Origin: Streptomyces griseiscabiei
GTDB lineage: Bacteria; Actinomycetota; Actinomycetes; Streptomycetales; Streptomycetaceae
DNA length: 64,000 nt
Assembly: GCF_020010925.1 (NCBI RefSeq)
Contig: NZ_JAGJBZ010000003.1
Coordinates: 1,153,007-1,217,006, forward strand
Direction of reading: 5' to 3'
Shown here: one piece after another, positions 27,953 through 38,122 of the stretch
Numbering within the stretch: position 1 is the first letter of the stretch
Layout of the letters: the number at the start of each line of letters is the position of its first letter
Program-made: the position numbers and the translations under genes
The notes under the pieces: model-generated
Database searches by the model: none
Seen by the model: only the letters and a program-made list of their open reading frames with translations
Told to the model about the DNA's origin: nothing

Positions 27953-29011
27953 ATGCGTCGGATTTCCAAACTGACCCGCGTCGCGGTGGGGGTCGCGTCG
28001 CTGGCGCTCGCCGCCACCGCCTGTGGTGGCACCAGCAGCGAGGGCAGCGGCAGCGGCAGCGAGACCAGCAAGGGCGAAAAGGGCCTCGCGATCGCGTACG
28101 ACATCGGCGGCAAGGGCGACCAGTCCTTCAACGACGCGGCGTACGCGGGCCTGGAGAAGGCTCAGAAGGAGTTCGGTTACCAGACCGAGGACATCGAGCC
28201 CACCGAGGGCGAGACGGACGCCGACAAGCAGCAGCGTCTGGAGTCCCTGGCCAAGCAGGGCTACAACCCGGTCATCGGTGTCGGCTTCGCCTACGGCCCC
28301 GCCATGGAGGCCGCGGCCAAGCAGTACCCGGACACCACCTTCGGCATCGTCGACTCGGTCGTCGAGGGCAAGAACGTCGCCTCCCTCGTCTTCGCCGAGC
28401 AGGAGGCCTCGTACCTCGCCGGTGTCGCGGCGGCCAAGGCCACCAAGACGAACACGGTCGGCTTCATCGGCGGTGTGGACATCCCGCTAATCCACAAGTT
28501 CGAGGCCGGCTACAAGCAGGGTGTCGAGGACACCAGCGACGGCAAGGTCAAGGTCCTCTCGCAGTACCTGACCCAGACGGCCGAAGAGGGCGGCTTCTCC
28601 AGCCCCGACAAGGGCAAGGCCGCCGCCGAGGGCCAGATCGAGAAGAACGCGGACGTCCTGTACCAGGCCGCCGGTCTCTCGGGCCAGGGTGTCATCGAGG
28701 CCGCCGCCAAGGCCAAGGTCTGGGCGATCGGCGTCGACTCCGACCAGTACAACCAGGAGGCCCTCGCCCCCTACAAGGAGTACATCCTCACCTCCGCCCT
28801 GAAGGACGTCGGCGGCGCGGTCTACTCCCTCGCCAAGTCCGTCGAGGACGGCAAGCCCCTCACCGGCACGCAGACCTTCGACCTCAAGGTCGACGGCGTC
28901 GGCCTCGCCGACTCCAACCCGAAGATGGCCGAGATCGCCGGCCTCACGGACGCGGTCGCCAAGGCCAAGGAAGGCATCATCGACGGCACGATCAAGGTGA
29001 AGACCGAGTAA
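27953..29011 (+). CDS. BMP-family nucleoside-binding lipoprotein 1
   Basis: 352-residue substrate-binding lipoprotein of the basic membrane protein (BMP/PnrA/BmpA) family, expected to bind nucleosides outside the membrane and hand them to the ABC permeases encoded downstream. The signal peptide ends in lipobox LAATAC followed by GG. Family motifs: GLAIAYDIGGKGDQSFNDAA, GYNPVIGVGFAYG, FAEQEASYLAGVAAA, GFIGGVDIPLIHKFEAGY and WAIGVDSDQYNQEA. ATG 27953 is chosen, with GGGGAA eight bases before it; GTG 27929 and ATG 27938 are alternatives. It is nearly a duplicate of the next gene but has its own operator and terminator. Confidence 0.9.
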   Translation: MRRISKLTRVAVGVASLALAATACGGTSSEGSGSGSETSKGEKGLAIAYDIGGKGDQSFNDAAYAGLEKAQKEFGYQTEDIEPTEGETDADKQQRLESLAKQGYNPVIGVGFAYGPAMEAAAKQYPDTTFGIVDSVVEGKNVASLVFAEQEASYLAGVAAAKATKTNTVGFIGGVDIPLIHKFEAGYKQGVEDTSDGKVKVLSQYLTQTAEEGGFSSPDKGKAAAEGQIEKNADVLYQAAGLSGQGVIEAAAKAKVWAIGVDSDQYNQEALAPYKEYILTSALKDVGGAVYSLAKSVEDGKPLTGTQTFDLKVDGVGLADSNPKMAEIAGLTDAVAKAKEGIIDGTIKVKTE

Positions 29012-29039
29012 CGGTCACGCCTCTGCGAGTGTGTTGACG

Positions 29040-29073
29040 GGCGGGGTGGGTGTACACGTACACCCACCCCGCC
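29040..29073 (+). terminator. Terminator after BMP lipoprotein 1
   Basis: A perfect 16-bp stem (GGCGGGGTGGGTGTAC and its complement) with a 2-base loop begins 28 bases after the stop codon. It makes the first lipoprotein gene a separate transcription unit. Confidence 0.8.
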
Positions 29074-29089
29074 TCACTTGTGGCCAGAG

Positions 29090-29160
29090 GGCCTGTCAGG
29101 GGCGCGAGGAACTGCGCGACCAGCCACAACGCACCCGCACCCGAAACACGACCCCCATAC
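29090..29160. repeat. Repeat family A, half copy A2
   Basis: CAGGGGCGCGAGGAACTGCG, then CGACCAGCC and ACGCACCCGCACCCG: only the right half of the element at 4724-4880. Confidence 0.75.
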
Positions 29161-29220
29161 CCCCGCACCACCCCCGGCCCCCCTTGCAACACGGCCCCAT
29201 AACAACGTGGTCCACCAGGC

Positions 29221-29250
29221 TTCACCCGGAGGGTCTACGCGCGTTACTCT
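29221..29250 (+). promoter_or_regulatory. Promoter and operator of the second BMP lipoprotein gene
   Basis: TTCACC (29221-29226), an 18-base spacer and TACTCT (29245-29250). CTACGCGCGTTA at 29235-29246 fills the spacer, in the same arrangement as at 27883; both sites are preceded by GGAGGGT. Confidence 0.75.
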
Positions 29251-29345
29251 GCGGCGAAAGCCATATAAGGCGCCGATGCTGCGAAGCATTACTGATCAGT
29301 ACCCTGATCCGTACCCTCCGGCGCTGTACGACAGGAGCACCACAC

Positions 29346-30398
29346 ATGCGCCGGGTTTCCCGCCTCGCGGTCGCAGGCGCAGCGACCGCCTCCCTCGCCC
29401 TCGCCCTCTCCGCCTGCGGCGGCACGTCGTCGGAGGCCTCCTCCTCCACCGACTCCAAGGGCGACCTGGGCCTCGCCATCGCGTACGACGTCGGCGGCAA
29501 GGGCGACCAGTCCTTCAACGACGCGGCCTACGCGGGCCTGGAGCAGGCGAAGAAGGAGTTCGGGTACAAGACGCAGGACATCGAGCCCACCGAGGGCGAG
29601 ACGGACGCGGACAAGGAGCAGCGCCTGGTCTCCCTGGCCAAGCAGGGCTACAACCCGGTCGTCGGTGTCGGCTACGCGTACGCGACGGCCGTGAAGGCCG
29701 CCGCCGAGCAGTACCCGGACACCACCTTCGGCATCGTCGACGACTCCACGGTCCAGCTGGACAACGTCGCGGACCTGGTCTTCTCCGAGGAGCAGGCCTC
29801 GTACCTCGCGGGCGTCGCGGCGGCCAAGGCCACCAAGACGAAGACGGTCGGCTTCGTGGGCGGGGTGGACATCCCGCTGATCCACAAGTTCCAGGCCGGC
29901 TTCGAGCAGGGCGTGAAGGACACCGACCCGAAGGCGAAGGTGCTCACCCAGTACCTGACCCAGACGGCCGAGGAGGGCGGCTTCTCCAGCCCCGACAAGG
30001 GCAAGACGGCCGCCGAGGGCCAGATCGAGAAGAAGGCCGACGTCGTCTACGCGGCGGCCGGTCTGTCCGGTCAGGGAGTGATCGAGGCCGCCGCCGCGAA
30101 CAAGATCTGGGCGATCGGCGTCGACTCCGACCAGTACAGGCAGGAAGCCCTCGCGAAGTACAAGGACTCCATCCTGACCTCGGCGACGAAGGACGTCGCC
30201 AAGGCGGTGTACAACCTGGCGAAGTCGGTCGAGGACGGCAAGCCCGTGACCGGTATCGTCAGGGGCGATCTGAAGAGCGGTGAGGTCGGCCTCGCCGACT
30301 CCAACCCGAAGTTCAAGAGCGACACCGAGCTCCAGGAGGCCATCACCACGGCCAAGGAGAAGATCATCAGCGGCGAGATCAAGGTCAAGACCAGCTGA
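29346..30398 (+). CDS. BMP-family nucleoside-binding lipoprotein 2
   Basis: 350 residues, strongly similar along its whole length to the protein at 27953. Lipobox LALSAC, then GLAIAYDVGGKGDQSFNDAA, GYNPVVGVGYAYA, FSEEQASYLAGVAAA and GFVGGVDIPLIHKFQAGF. Divergence is mainly in the segment after DTTFGIVD and near the C-terminus, which may tune ligand choice. ATG 29346 has AGGAG nine bases upstream. It lies directly before the ABC ATPase operon but is separated from it by a strong terminator and a further operator. Confidence 0.9.
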   Translation: MRRVSRLAVAGAATASLALALSACGGTSSEASSSTDSKGDLGLAIAYDVGGKGDQSFNDAAYAGLEQAKKEFGYKTQDIEPTEGETDADKEQRLVSLAKQGYNPVVGVGYAYATAVKAAAEQYPDTTFGIVDDSTVQLDNVADLVFSEEQASYLAGVAAAKATKTKTVGFVGGVDIPLIHKFQAGFEQGVKDTDPKAKVLTQYLTQTAEEGGFSSPDKGKTAAEGQIEKKADVVYAAAGLSGQGVIEAAAANKIWAIGVDSDQYRQEALAKYKDSILTSATKDVAKAVYNLAKSVEDGKPVTGIVRGDLKSGEVGLADSNPKFKSDTELQEAITTAKEKIISGEIKVKTS

Positions 30399-30492
30399 CC
30401 CAGTTGTACCAGCTGTACCACGAGCAGCCGGGCGGTCCCGGGGGTGCCCAGACGCCCCCGGAGCCGCCGGTAACCGCGGGGTTACGTGCGCT

Positions 30493-30531
30493 CAACGGGG
30501 TACGGGGAGCATCGCTCCCTGTACCCCGTTG
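30493..30531 (+). terminator. Terminator between BMP lipoprotein 2 and the ABC operon
   Basis: An 18-bp stem (CAACGGGGTACGGGGAGC / GCTCCCTGTACCCCGTTG, one G-T pair) with a 3-base loop. Confidence 0.8.
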
Positions 30532-30571
30532 TCTAAGTACGTCGCCGCCCGCTTTCGATGCCGTAGGGGCG

Positions 30572-30583
30572 CTACGCGCGTAG
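30572..30583 (+). promoter_or_regulatory. Operator of the nucleoside ABC transporter operon
   Basis: A perfect copy of CTACGCGCGTAG. The right half (TAGACG) could double as a weak -10. The Shine-Dalgarno sequence AGGAGAG follows at 30599. Confidence 0.75.
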
Positions 30584-30659
30584 ACGACCCCCTTTCCCAG
30601 GAGAGTGCGCCATCAACGCGTCCAGCAGCCCTCCGGCCGACGCGGCGGTCAACGACACC

Positions 30660-32254
<1,595 letters not shown>

Positions 32255-32255
<1 letters not shown>

Positions 32256-33379
32256 TGAAGAAGTTCGACAAGGAGCGGGTGCTCCTCGCCGTCGCCGGCC
32301 CGGTCCTCGCGCTCGCCGTGGCCTTCGCGCTGACCGCGATCGTGCTGCTCGCCTCCGGCAAGAACCCGGTCGAGCCGTTCACGATCATGTTCGAGCAGGC
32401 CTCGTTCTCCGACATCCAGGTCCGGATCATCAACCAGGCCTCGCTGTACTACGTCGCGGCCCTCGCGGTGGCCATCGGCTTCCGGATGAACCTGTTCAAC
32501 ATCGGTGTCGACGGCCAGTACCTCCTCGGCGCCATGATGGCCGCGATCGTCGGCGCCCATGTCGACCTGCCCGCGGTCATCCAGATCCCGCTCCTCATGC
32601 TCACCGCGATCCTCACCGGCGCCTTCTGGGCCGGCATCGTCGGTGTCCTCAAGGTCACCCGGGGCGTCAGCGAGGTCGTCGCCTCGATCATGCTGAACGC
32701 GATCGCCACCTCCGTCATCGGCTACCTCTGGCTGCCGAACGTCTTCGGCGTCAAGGTCGGCAACAACAACACCACCGGCGAGATGGCCGAGTCGGGCTGG
32801 GTGCCCGGCATCGACATGGGCAAGGCCGGCGAGATCTACGGCCTGGTCCTCCTCGCCGTCCTCCTCGGCGTCGGCTACTGGATCGTCATCAACCGCACCC
32901 GCTTCGGCTTCGACCTGCGCGCCTCCGGCGCCTCGGAGTCCGCCGCCGCGGCCAGCGGTGTCGACCCCAGGCGCATGATCCTCACCGCCATGCTGATCTC
33001 CGGCGGTGTCGCGGGTCTCGCGGGCCTGCCGATCCTGCTCGGCGACACCCACACGTACAGCCTCAACTTCCCCACCGGTATCGGCTTCCTCGGTATCGGC
33101 ATCGCTCTCCTCGGCCGTAACAGCCCCGTCGGCATCGCCTTCGCCGCCCTGCTGTGGGCCTGGCTCGACAAGGCCTCCCCGGAGCTGGACTTCCACGGCT
33201 ACGACAAGGAGATCGCGGTCATCATGCAGGGCCTGATCGTGCTCTCGGTCGTCGTGTCGTACGAGACCGTCCGCGAGTGGGGCCTGCGCCGCCAGCAGCG
33301 CCGCGTCGGCGCCGAGCTCGCCGCCGGGAACGTCCTCGGCGCCGACAACAACACCACGAAGGAGGTGGCTGGCCGATGA
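32255..33379 (+). CDS. Nucleoside ABC transporter permease 1
   Basis: 374 residues, eight or more hydrophobic helices, BPD_transp_2 family (RbsC/NupP-like). FNIGVDGQYLLGAMMAAIVG and LKVTRGVSEVVASIMLNAIA (the cytoplasmic coupling loop) are the recognisable family stretches, with IALLGRNSPVGIAFAALLWA near the C-terminus. Its stop overlaps the second permease start by 4 bp (ATGA), so the two chains are made together as a heterodimer. Confidence 0.88.
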
Positions 33380-34650
33380 CCACGAGCACCACCGCGACCG
33401 ACCTGAACCAGCCCTCGCTGGAGCCGACCGCCCCCACCGGGCGCAAGATGTCGCTGCCCGTGCTGCTGCTGGTCATCTCCGGTGTCCTGGCACTCACCTC
33501 GATCGTCCGCATCATCACCGGCGCCGACGGCATCACCAACGTCAGCCAGATGTCCACCGCGCTGGAACTGGCCGTCCCCATCGGCCTCGCCGGACTCGGC
33601 GGTCTGTGGGCCGAGCGCGCGGGCGTCGTCAACATCGGCCTCGAAGGCATGATGATCCTCGGCACCTGGTTCGGCGCCTGGGCCGGTTTCCAGTACGGCC
33701 CGTGGACCGGTGTCCTGGTCGGTATCGCCGGCGGCGCGCTCGGCGGTCTGCTGCACGCCTTCGTCACCGTCACCTTCAACGTCAACCACATCGTCTCCGG
33801 TGTGGCCATCAACATCCTCGCCCTCGGCGCCACCCGCTACCTCGCGCCCCTCGCCTTCGAGGGCCACCAGGGCGGCTCCGCCAAGCAGTCCCCGCCGGTC
33901 GACTCCCTCGGCGACTTCACCGTCCCCGGCCTCTCGGACGCGCTCCAGACCCTCAACCAGAAGGGCTGGTTCTTCGTCTCCGACCTCGCCGGCCTGCTCG
34001 GCGGTCTGGTCACCAACGTCTCCTGGCTGACCCTCGTCGCCGTCGCCCTGATCCCCGCCACCTGGTGGATCCTGTGGCGCACCGCCTTCGGTCTGCGGCT
34101 GCGCTCCTGCGGCGAGAACCCGGTCGCCGCCGAGTCCCTCGGTGTCAACGTCTACAAGTACAAGTACCTCGCCGTGATCATCTCCGGCGGTCTGGCCGGC
34201 CTCGGCGGCGCCTTCCTCTCCATCGTCGCCAACCCCTTCTACCTGGAGGGCCAGACCAGCGGCCGAGGCTACATCGGCCTCGCCGCGATGATCTTCGGCA
34301 ACTGGATGCCGGGCGGCCTCGCCCTCGGCGCCGGCCTCTTCGGCTACACCGACAGCCTCAACCTGCGCGGCGGCTCCGAGAACGTCCACGCCCTGCTGCT
34401 GCTCGGCGCCCTGCTGCTGATCATCGGCGCGATCTGGCAGGCCGTCCGCAAGAAGTACGTCGCCGCCGCGATCACCTTCGTCGTCGGCGCCCTGGTCTTC
34501 ACCTGGTACGCGACCACCAACGAGGTCCCGAACCAGGTGGTCGCCGCCACGCCGTACGTCATCACCCTGATCGTCCTGGCGCTCTCCGCCCAACGGCTGC
34601 GCATGCCCAAGGCGGACGGACTGCCGTACCGGAAGGGCCAGGGCAAGTGA
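33376..34650 (+). CDS. Nucleoside ABC transporter permease 2
   Basis: 424 residues, NupQ-like second permease of the BPD_transp_2 family. LAVPIGLAGLGGLWAERAGV and VNIGLEGMMILGTWFGAWAG are diagnostic, and VTFNVNHIVSGVAINILALG is the coupling region. FLSIVANPFYLEGQTSGRGY and AAMIFGNWMPGGLALGAGLF lie in the later helices. GTGA overlap with the cytidine deaminase gene joins uptake directly to catabolism. Confidence 0.88.
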   Translation: MTTSTTATDLNQPSLEPTAPTGRKMSLPVLLLVISGVLALTSIVRIITGADGITNVSQMSTALELAVPIGLAGLGGLWAERAGVVNIGLEGMMILGTWFGAWAGFQYGPWTGVLVGIAGGALGGLLHAFVTVTFNVNHIVSGVAINILALGATRYLAPLAFEGHQGGSAKQSPPVDSLGDFTVPGLSDALQTLNQKGWFFVSDLAGLLGGLVTNVSWLTLVAVALIPATWWILWRTAFGLRLRSCGENPVAAESLGVNVYKYKYLAVIISGGLAGLGGAFLSIVANPFYLEGQTSGRGYIGLAAMIFGNWMPGGLALGAGLFGYTDSLNLRGGSENVHALLLLGALLLIIGAIWQAVRKKYVAAAITFVVGALVFTWYATTNEVPNQVVAATPYVITLIVLALSAQRLRMPKADGLPYRKGQGK

Positions 34651-35060
34651 CCGCCGCCCGGGCCGCCGCCGCGGACGTCGACTGGGAGAAGCTGCGCTCG
34701 GTGGCCCGGGACGCCATGTCCCGGGCGTACGCCCCGTACTCCGGCTACCCGGTCGGGGTGGCCGCCCTCGTCGACGACGGCCGGACCGTCTCCGGCTGCA
34801 ACGTGGAGAACGCCTCCTACGGCCTCGGCCTGTGCGCGGAGTGCGGCCTCGTCTCGGAGCTGCAGAACGGCGGCGGCGGCCGGCTCACCCACTTCACCTG
34901 TGTGGACGGCAAGGGCGAGATCCTCGTCCCGTGCGGCCGCTGCCGTCAGCTCCTCTACGAGTTCGGCGGCGCGGACCTCCTGCTGGAGACCCCGGCGGGC
35001 ATCCTGCCCCTCTCGGAGATGCTGCCCCAGGCCTTCGGCCCGGACCATCTCACCAAGTAA
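34647..35060 (+). CDS. cdd: Cytidine deaminase
   Basis: 137-residue homotetramer-type cytidine/deoxycytidine deaminase, converting cytidine to uridine in the cytoplasm. SRAYAPYSGYPVGVAALVDD is the N-terminal substrate-binding stretch. The zinc site is complete: CNVENASYGLGLCAE (Cys and catalytic Glu) and PCGRCRQLLYEF (two Cys). GTG 34647 overlaps the permease stop by 4 bp. A terminator-like hairpin follows before deoA. Confidence 0.92.
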   Translation: MTAARAAAADVDWEKLRSVARDAMSRAYAPYSGYPVGVAALVDDGRTVSGCNVENASYGLGLCAECGLVSELQNGGGGRLTHFTCVDGKGEILVPCGRCRQLLYEFGGADLLLETPAGILPLSEMLPQAFGPDHLTK

Positions 35061-35067
35061 CTCCTGT

Positions 35068-35098
35068 GCGGCCCCTCTGAGTTGCTCAGGGGGGCCGC
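35068..35098 (+). terminator. Hairpin between cdd and deoA (attenuator or mRNA-stabilising stem)
   Basis: A 14-bp stem (GCGGCCCCTCTGAG / CTCAGGGGGGCCGC, one G-T pair) with a 3-base loop, followed by GCGCATTTTCC. It may lower or tune expression of the downstream phosphorylase gene. Confidence 0.65.
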
Positions 35099-35129
35099 GC
35101 ATTTTCCGCAGAACCTCGGAAGGAAAGCC

Positions 35130-36422
35130 ATGACGAAGCTGTCCATGGACGCGATCTCGGTCATCCGCACCAAGCGGGACCGCGGTGAGCTGAGCGACGA
35201 GCAGATCGACTGGGTCATCGACGCGTACACCCGCGGCGAGGTCGCGGACTACCAGATGGCCGCCCTCAACATGGCGATCCTCCTCAACGGCATGGACCGC
35301 CGGGAGATCGCCCGCTGGACGGCCGCGATGATCGCCTCCGGCGAGCGCATGGACTTCTCGTCCCTGTCCCGCCCCACCGCCGACAAGCACTCCACGGGCG
35401 GCGTCGGCGACAAGATCACCCTGCCGCTGGCGCCGCTGGTGGCGGCCTGCGGCGCGGCCGTCCCCCAGCTCTCCGGCCGGGGCCTCGGCCACACCGGAGG
35501 CACCCTCGACAAGCTGGAGTCCATCCCCGGCTGGCGCGCCCTCCTCTCCAACGAGGAGATGCTGAACGTCCTGGACGAGGTCGGCGCGGTCATCTGCGCG
35601 GCGGGCGACGGCCTGGCCCCGGCGGACAAGAAGCTCTACGCCCTGCGGGACGTCACGGGCACGGTGGAAGCCATCCCCCTGATCGCCTCCTCCATCATGT
35701 CCAAGAAGATCGCCGAGGGGACGGGCTCGCTGGTCCTGGACGTGAAGGTGGGCACCGGTGCCTTCATGAAGACCATCGAGGACGCCCGTGAGCTGGCGTC
35801 GACGATGGTGGGCCTCGGCACCGACCACGGTGTGAAGACGGTCGCCCTCCTGACGGACATGTCGACCCCGCTCGGTCTCACCGCCGGCAACGCGCTGGAG
35901 GTCCGCGAGTCGGTCGAGGTCCTGGCGGGCGGCGGCCCGGCGGACGTCGTGGAGCTGACGATCGCGCTGGCCCGCGAGATGCTCGACGCGGCCGGGGTGA
36001 AGGACGCCGACCCGGCGAAGGCGCTGGCCGACGGCTCGGCGATGGACGCCTGGCGCCGCATGATCGCCGCTCAGGGAGGCGACCCGGACGCCCCGCTCCC
36101 CACCTCCCGTGAGCAGCACGTGGTGAAGGCGACCGCCTCGGGCGTCCTGACCCGCCTGGACGCCTACGACATCGGTATCGCCGCCTGGCGGCTCGGCGCC
36201 GGACGCGCCCGCAAGGAGGACCCGGTGCAGGCGGCCGCGGGTGTCGAGCTGCACGCCAAGCCCGGCGACACGGTCACCGAGGGCCAGCCGCTGCTGACCC
36301 TCCACACGGACACCCCCGAGCGCTTCGGCTACGCCCTGGACGCGGTGGAGGGCTCGTACGACATCGCGGCCCCGGGCACCGCCTTCAGCCCGGCCCCGAT
36401 CGTGCTGGACCGGATCGCCTGA
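35130..36422 (+). CDS. deoA: Thymidine phosphorylase
   Basis: 430-residue pyrimidine-nucleoside phosphorylase splitting thymidine or uridine with phosphate into base and (deoxy)ribose 1-phosphate. The N-terminal helical domain includes AISVIRTKRDRGELSDEQID. The family signature SGRGLGHTGGTLDKLESIPG and the phosphate-binding KHSTGGVGDKITLPLAPLVA are intact. The C-terminal pyrimidine-phosphorylase domain ends near ALDAVEGSYDIAAPGTAF. ATG 35130 has GGAAGGAAAG upstream. Last gene of the nucleoside transport operon. Confidence 0.93.
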   Translation: MTKLSMDAISVIRTKRDRGELSDEQIDWVIDAYTRGEVADYQMAALNMAILLNGMDRREIARWTAAMIASGERMDFSSLSRPTADKHSTGGVGDKITLPLAPLVAACGAAVPQLSGRGLGHTGGTLDKLESIPGWRALLSNEEMLNVLDEVGAVICAAGDGLAPADKKLYALRDVTGTVEAIPLIASSIMSKKIAEGTGSLVLDVKVGTGAFMKTIEDARELASTMVGLGTDHGVKTVALLTDMSTPLGLTAGNALEVRESVEVLAGGGPADVVELTIALAREMLDAAGVKDADPAKALADGSAMDAWRRMIAAQGGDPDAPLPTSREQHVVKATASGVLTRLDAYDIGIAAWRLGAGRARKEDPVQAAAGVELHAKPGDTVTEGQPLLTLHTDTPERFGYALDAVEGSYDIAAPGTAFSPAPIVLDRIA

Positions 36423-36437
36423 GGCGGTCCGGGAGAC

Positions 36438-36465
36438 GGCTGCCCGGACGCGGGTCCGGGCAGCC
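36438..36465 (+). terminator. Terminator of the nucleoside operon
   Basis: A perfect 12-bp stem (GGCTGCCCGGAC / GTCCGGGCAGCC) with a 4-base loop, 15 bases after the deoA stop. Confidence 0.75.
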
Positions 36466-36500
36466 CACGGCGGGTGTGGCCGCCCTCATGGCGGCTCGCG

Positions 36501-36899
36501 ATGAGTTCCGGGAGCCCGCCCGGTCTACAGATCGTGGACGCGACGACACCCGCCGTACTCGTACTGCCAGGCCCCGTGACCCGGGACGAGGTGCCCGGGC
36601 TCTGTGCCGAGGTACGCGCGCGACTGGACAGGACCCGGGGTGAGCCCGGGGGAGGGGTACTGGTGTGTGATGTCGCCGGTATCGGGCCCCCGGGCCTCGC
36701 CGCCGTGGACCTACTGGCCCGGCTGCAGCTGGCGGCGAAACGGGCCGGGGGCCGCATCCGGCTGCGCGACCCCGACCCGGCGCTCCGCGCGCTACTGCGC
36801 CTGGTCGGGCTTGCCTTCGAGGTGGAGGGGCAGGTCGAAGAGGGGGAACCAGCGGGCGGTGTCGAGGAAGCAGTGGAATCCGCCGATACGGCCCTCTGA
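36501..36899 (+). CDS. STAS-domain protein (anti-sigma-antagonist-like)
   Basis: 132 residues. A STAS-like fold is suggested by PAVLVLPGPVTRDEVPGLCA, GVLVCDVAGIGPPGLAAVDL (the stretch where anti-anti-sigma factors carry the phosphorylated Ser) and LARLQLAAKRAGGRIRLRDP. At the usual Ser position the sequence reads GIGPPG, so phosphorylation control is doubtful. The last 36 codons overlap, antisense, the 3' end of the convergent sigma-factor gene. ATG 36501 has no obvious ribosome binding site. Confidence 0.65.
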   Translation: MSSGSPPGLQIVDATTPAVLVLPGPVTRDEVPGLCAEVRARLDRTRGEPGGGVLVCDVAGIGPPGLAAVDLLARLQLAAKRAGGRIRLRDPDPALRALLRLVGLAFEVEGQVEEGEPAGGVEEAVESADTAL

Positions 36900-37802
36900 G
36901 ATCTCCAGCACCTGCACGGCCCAGGCGCTGAAACCGCCCTTCTCCGGGTCCGGCTTGTACTGCGCGAAGCCCGGCAGGCCGTTCACCGCGACCGGCACCA
37001 GATGCGAACCGGCGCAGGCCGCGCCCAGCGTGGTCATGAATCCGGTGATGTCGCCGGTCCCGGTCAGCCACAGGTCGAACGGCGGCATCGTCATGACCGC
37101 GTCCTCGTGCAGCAGGGCCGTCAGCGCCGCCATGTCGTACCCCTCGAAGGCGGCCACATAGCGCTCCAGCAGCTTCTGCTGCTCCTCGTCCAGCGGGTCG
37201 GAGACATCGGCCGCCGCGATCTGACCCTCGCCGTCGGCGAGGGTCGCGCGGGCCCGCTGCAGCGCGCTGTTCACCGAGGCGACGGAGGTGTCGAGCAGCT
37301 CGGCGACCTCGCCGGCCTTCCACGCCAGCACCTCGCGCAGGATCAGCACCGCGCGCTGCTTCGACGGCAGCTTCTGCAGTGCGGCCACGAACGCCAGCCG
37401 CACGGACTCCTTGGCCACGGCGGCCTCGGCCGGGTCATCGGTGGTGGGCAGCACCCTGGCGTCCGGCACCGGCTCCAGCCAGATGTTGTCCGGCCGGGGT
37501 GCGAGCGCGGCCTGGGCGAGCGGTGTCGACTCGGTGAGATCCATGGGACGGGCCCTCTTGTTCCCCGCGGTCAGCATGTCCAGGCACACATTGGTGGCGA
37601 TCCGGTACAGCCACGACCGCAGGCTCGACCGCCCCTCGAACTTCTCGTAACTCCGCCAGGCCCGGATCATCGTGTCCTGCACGGCGTCCTCCGCCTCGAA
37701 GGACGACCCGAGCATCCGGTAGCAGTACCCGGTCAACTCGACCCGGTGCCTCTCCAGCCGGACATCCAGATCCGCCGTCACCGTCGCCGTACCGTCACCC
37801 AT
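36792..37802 (-). CDS. ECF sigma factor with C-terminal SnoaL-like domain
   Basis: 336 residues, of the SigG/SigJ-like extended ECF groups. Region 2: YCYRMLGSSFEAEDAVQDTM plus SLRSWLYRIATNVCLDML. Region 4: LQKLPSKQRAVLILREVLAW and VASVNSALQRARATL. The C-terminal 135 residues (LERYVAAFEGYDMAALTALL; DAVMTMPPFDLW; GGFHCFLDTARWFPLF) form a SnoaL_2-like domain that controls activity in such sigma factors without a classical anti-sigma factor. ATG 37802 is used; TTG 37808 is next to it. Its end overlaps the STAS gene. Confidence 0.85.
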   Translation of the reverse strand: MGDGTATVTADLDVRLERHRVELTGYCYRMLGSSFEAEDAVQDTMIRAWRSYEKFEGRSSLRSWLYRIATNVCLDMLTAGNKRARPMDLTESTPLAQAALAPRPDNIWLEPVPDARVLPTTDDPAEAAVAKESVRLAFVAALQKLPSKQRAVLILREVLAWKAGEVAELLDTSVASVNSALQRARATLADGEGQIAAADVSDPLDEEQQKLLERYVAAFEGYDMAALTALLHEDAVMTMPPFDLWLTGTGDITGFMTTLGAACAGSHLVPVAVNGLPGFAQYKPDPEKGGFSAWAVQVLEISEGRIGGFHCFLDTARWFPLFDLPLHLEGKPDQAQ

Positions 37803-37915
37803 GGCCAACCCACCCCTGTGCCATCCCTGTGCGTACCAACACCTCGGAAGCTACCGCAGCCCACTGACAATGGCTTGCCGAGTGGGAGAACGCGCAGGTC
37901 GGCAGGGGGCCGGCA

Positions 37916-38122
37916 CTAGAGAAGGGCGGCCGCAGTCCTGGGCGTGGCGGCCATGCGCAGACCGACTTCCACGAGCGTCCAGCCGAGACGGGCACGCAGG
38001 TCCCGGGGGCGCCGGGCCGCGACGGCGAGACGGTACGCGTCGGCTTCCGCGCGCAGTTCAGCGGCACGGACGTGGTGCAGGGCGAGGTGGGTCTCGGGAT
38101 GCATCGGGCCGTGGCCTCTCAT
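37916..38122 (-). CDS. Small protein coupled to the ArsR regulator
   Basis: 68 residues, Arg/Ala-rich and predicted helical (HLALHHVRAAELRAEADAYR; RDLRARLGWTLVEVGLRM). No known domain. Its ATG overlaps the stop of the ArsR-like gene by 4 bp (ATGA), supporting real translation. Function unknown; it may act with the regulator. Confidence 0.6.
   Translation of the reverse strand: MRGHGPMHPETHLALHHVRAAELRAEADAYRLAVAARRPRDLRARLGWTLVEVGLRMAATPRTAAALL

Noticed and set aside
36613..36624. TACGCGCG-like sequence as a seventh nucleoside operator
   Set aside because: It is inside the STAS coding sequence and breaks the palindrome (ACGCGCGCGA); no promoter is near it.
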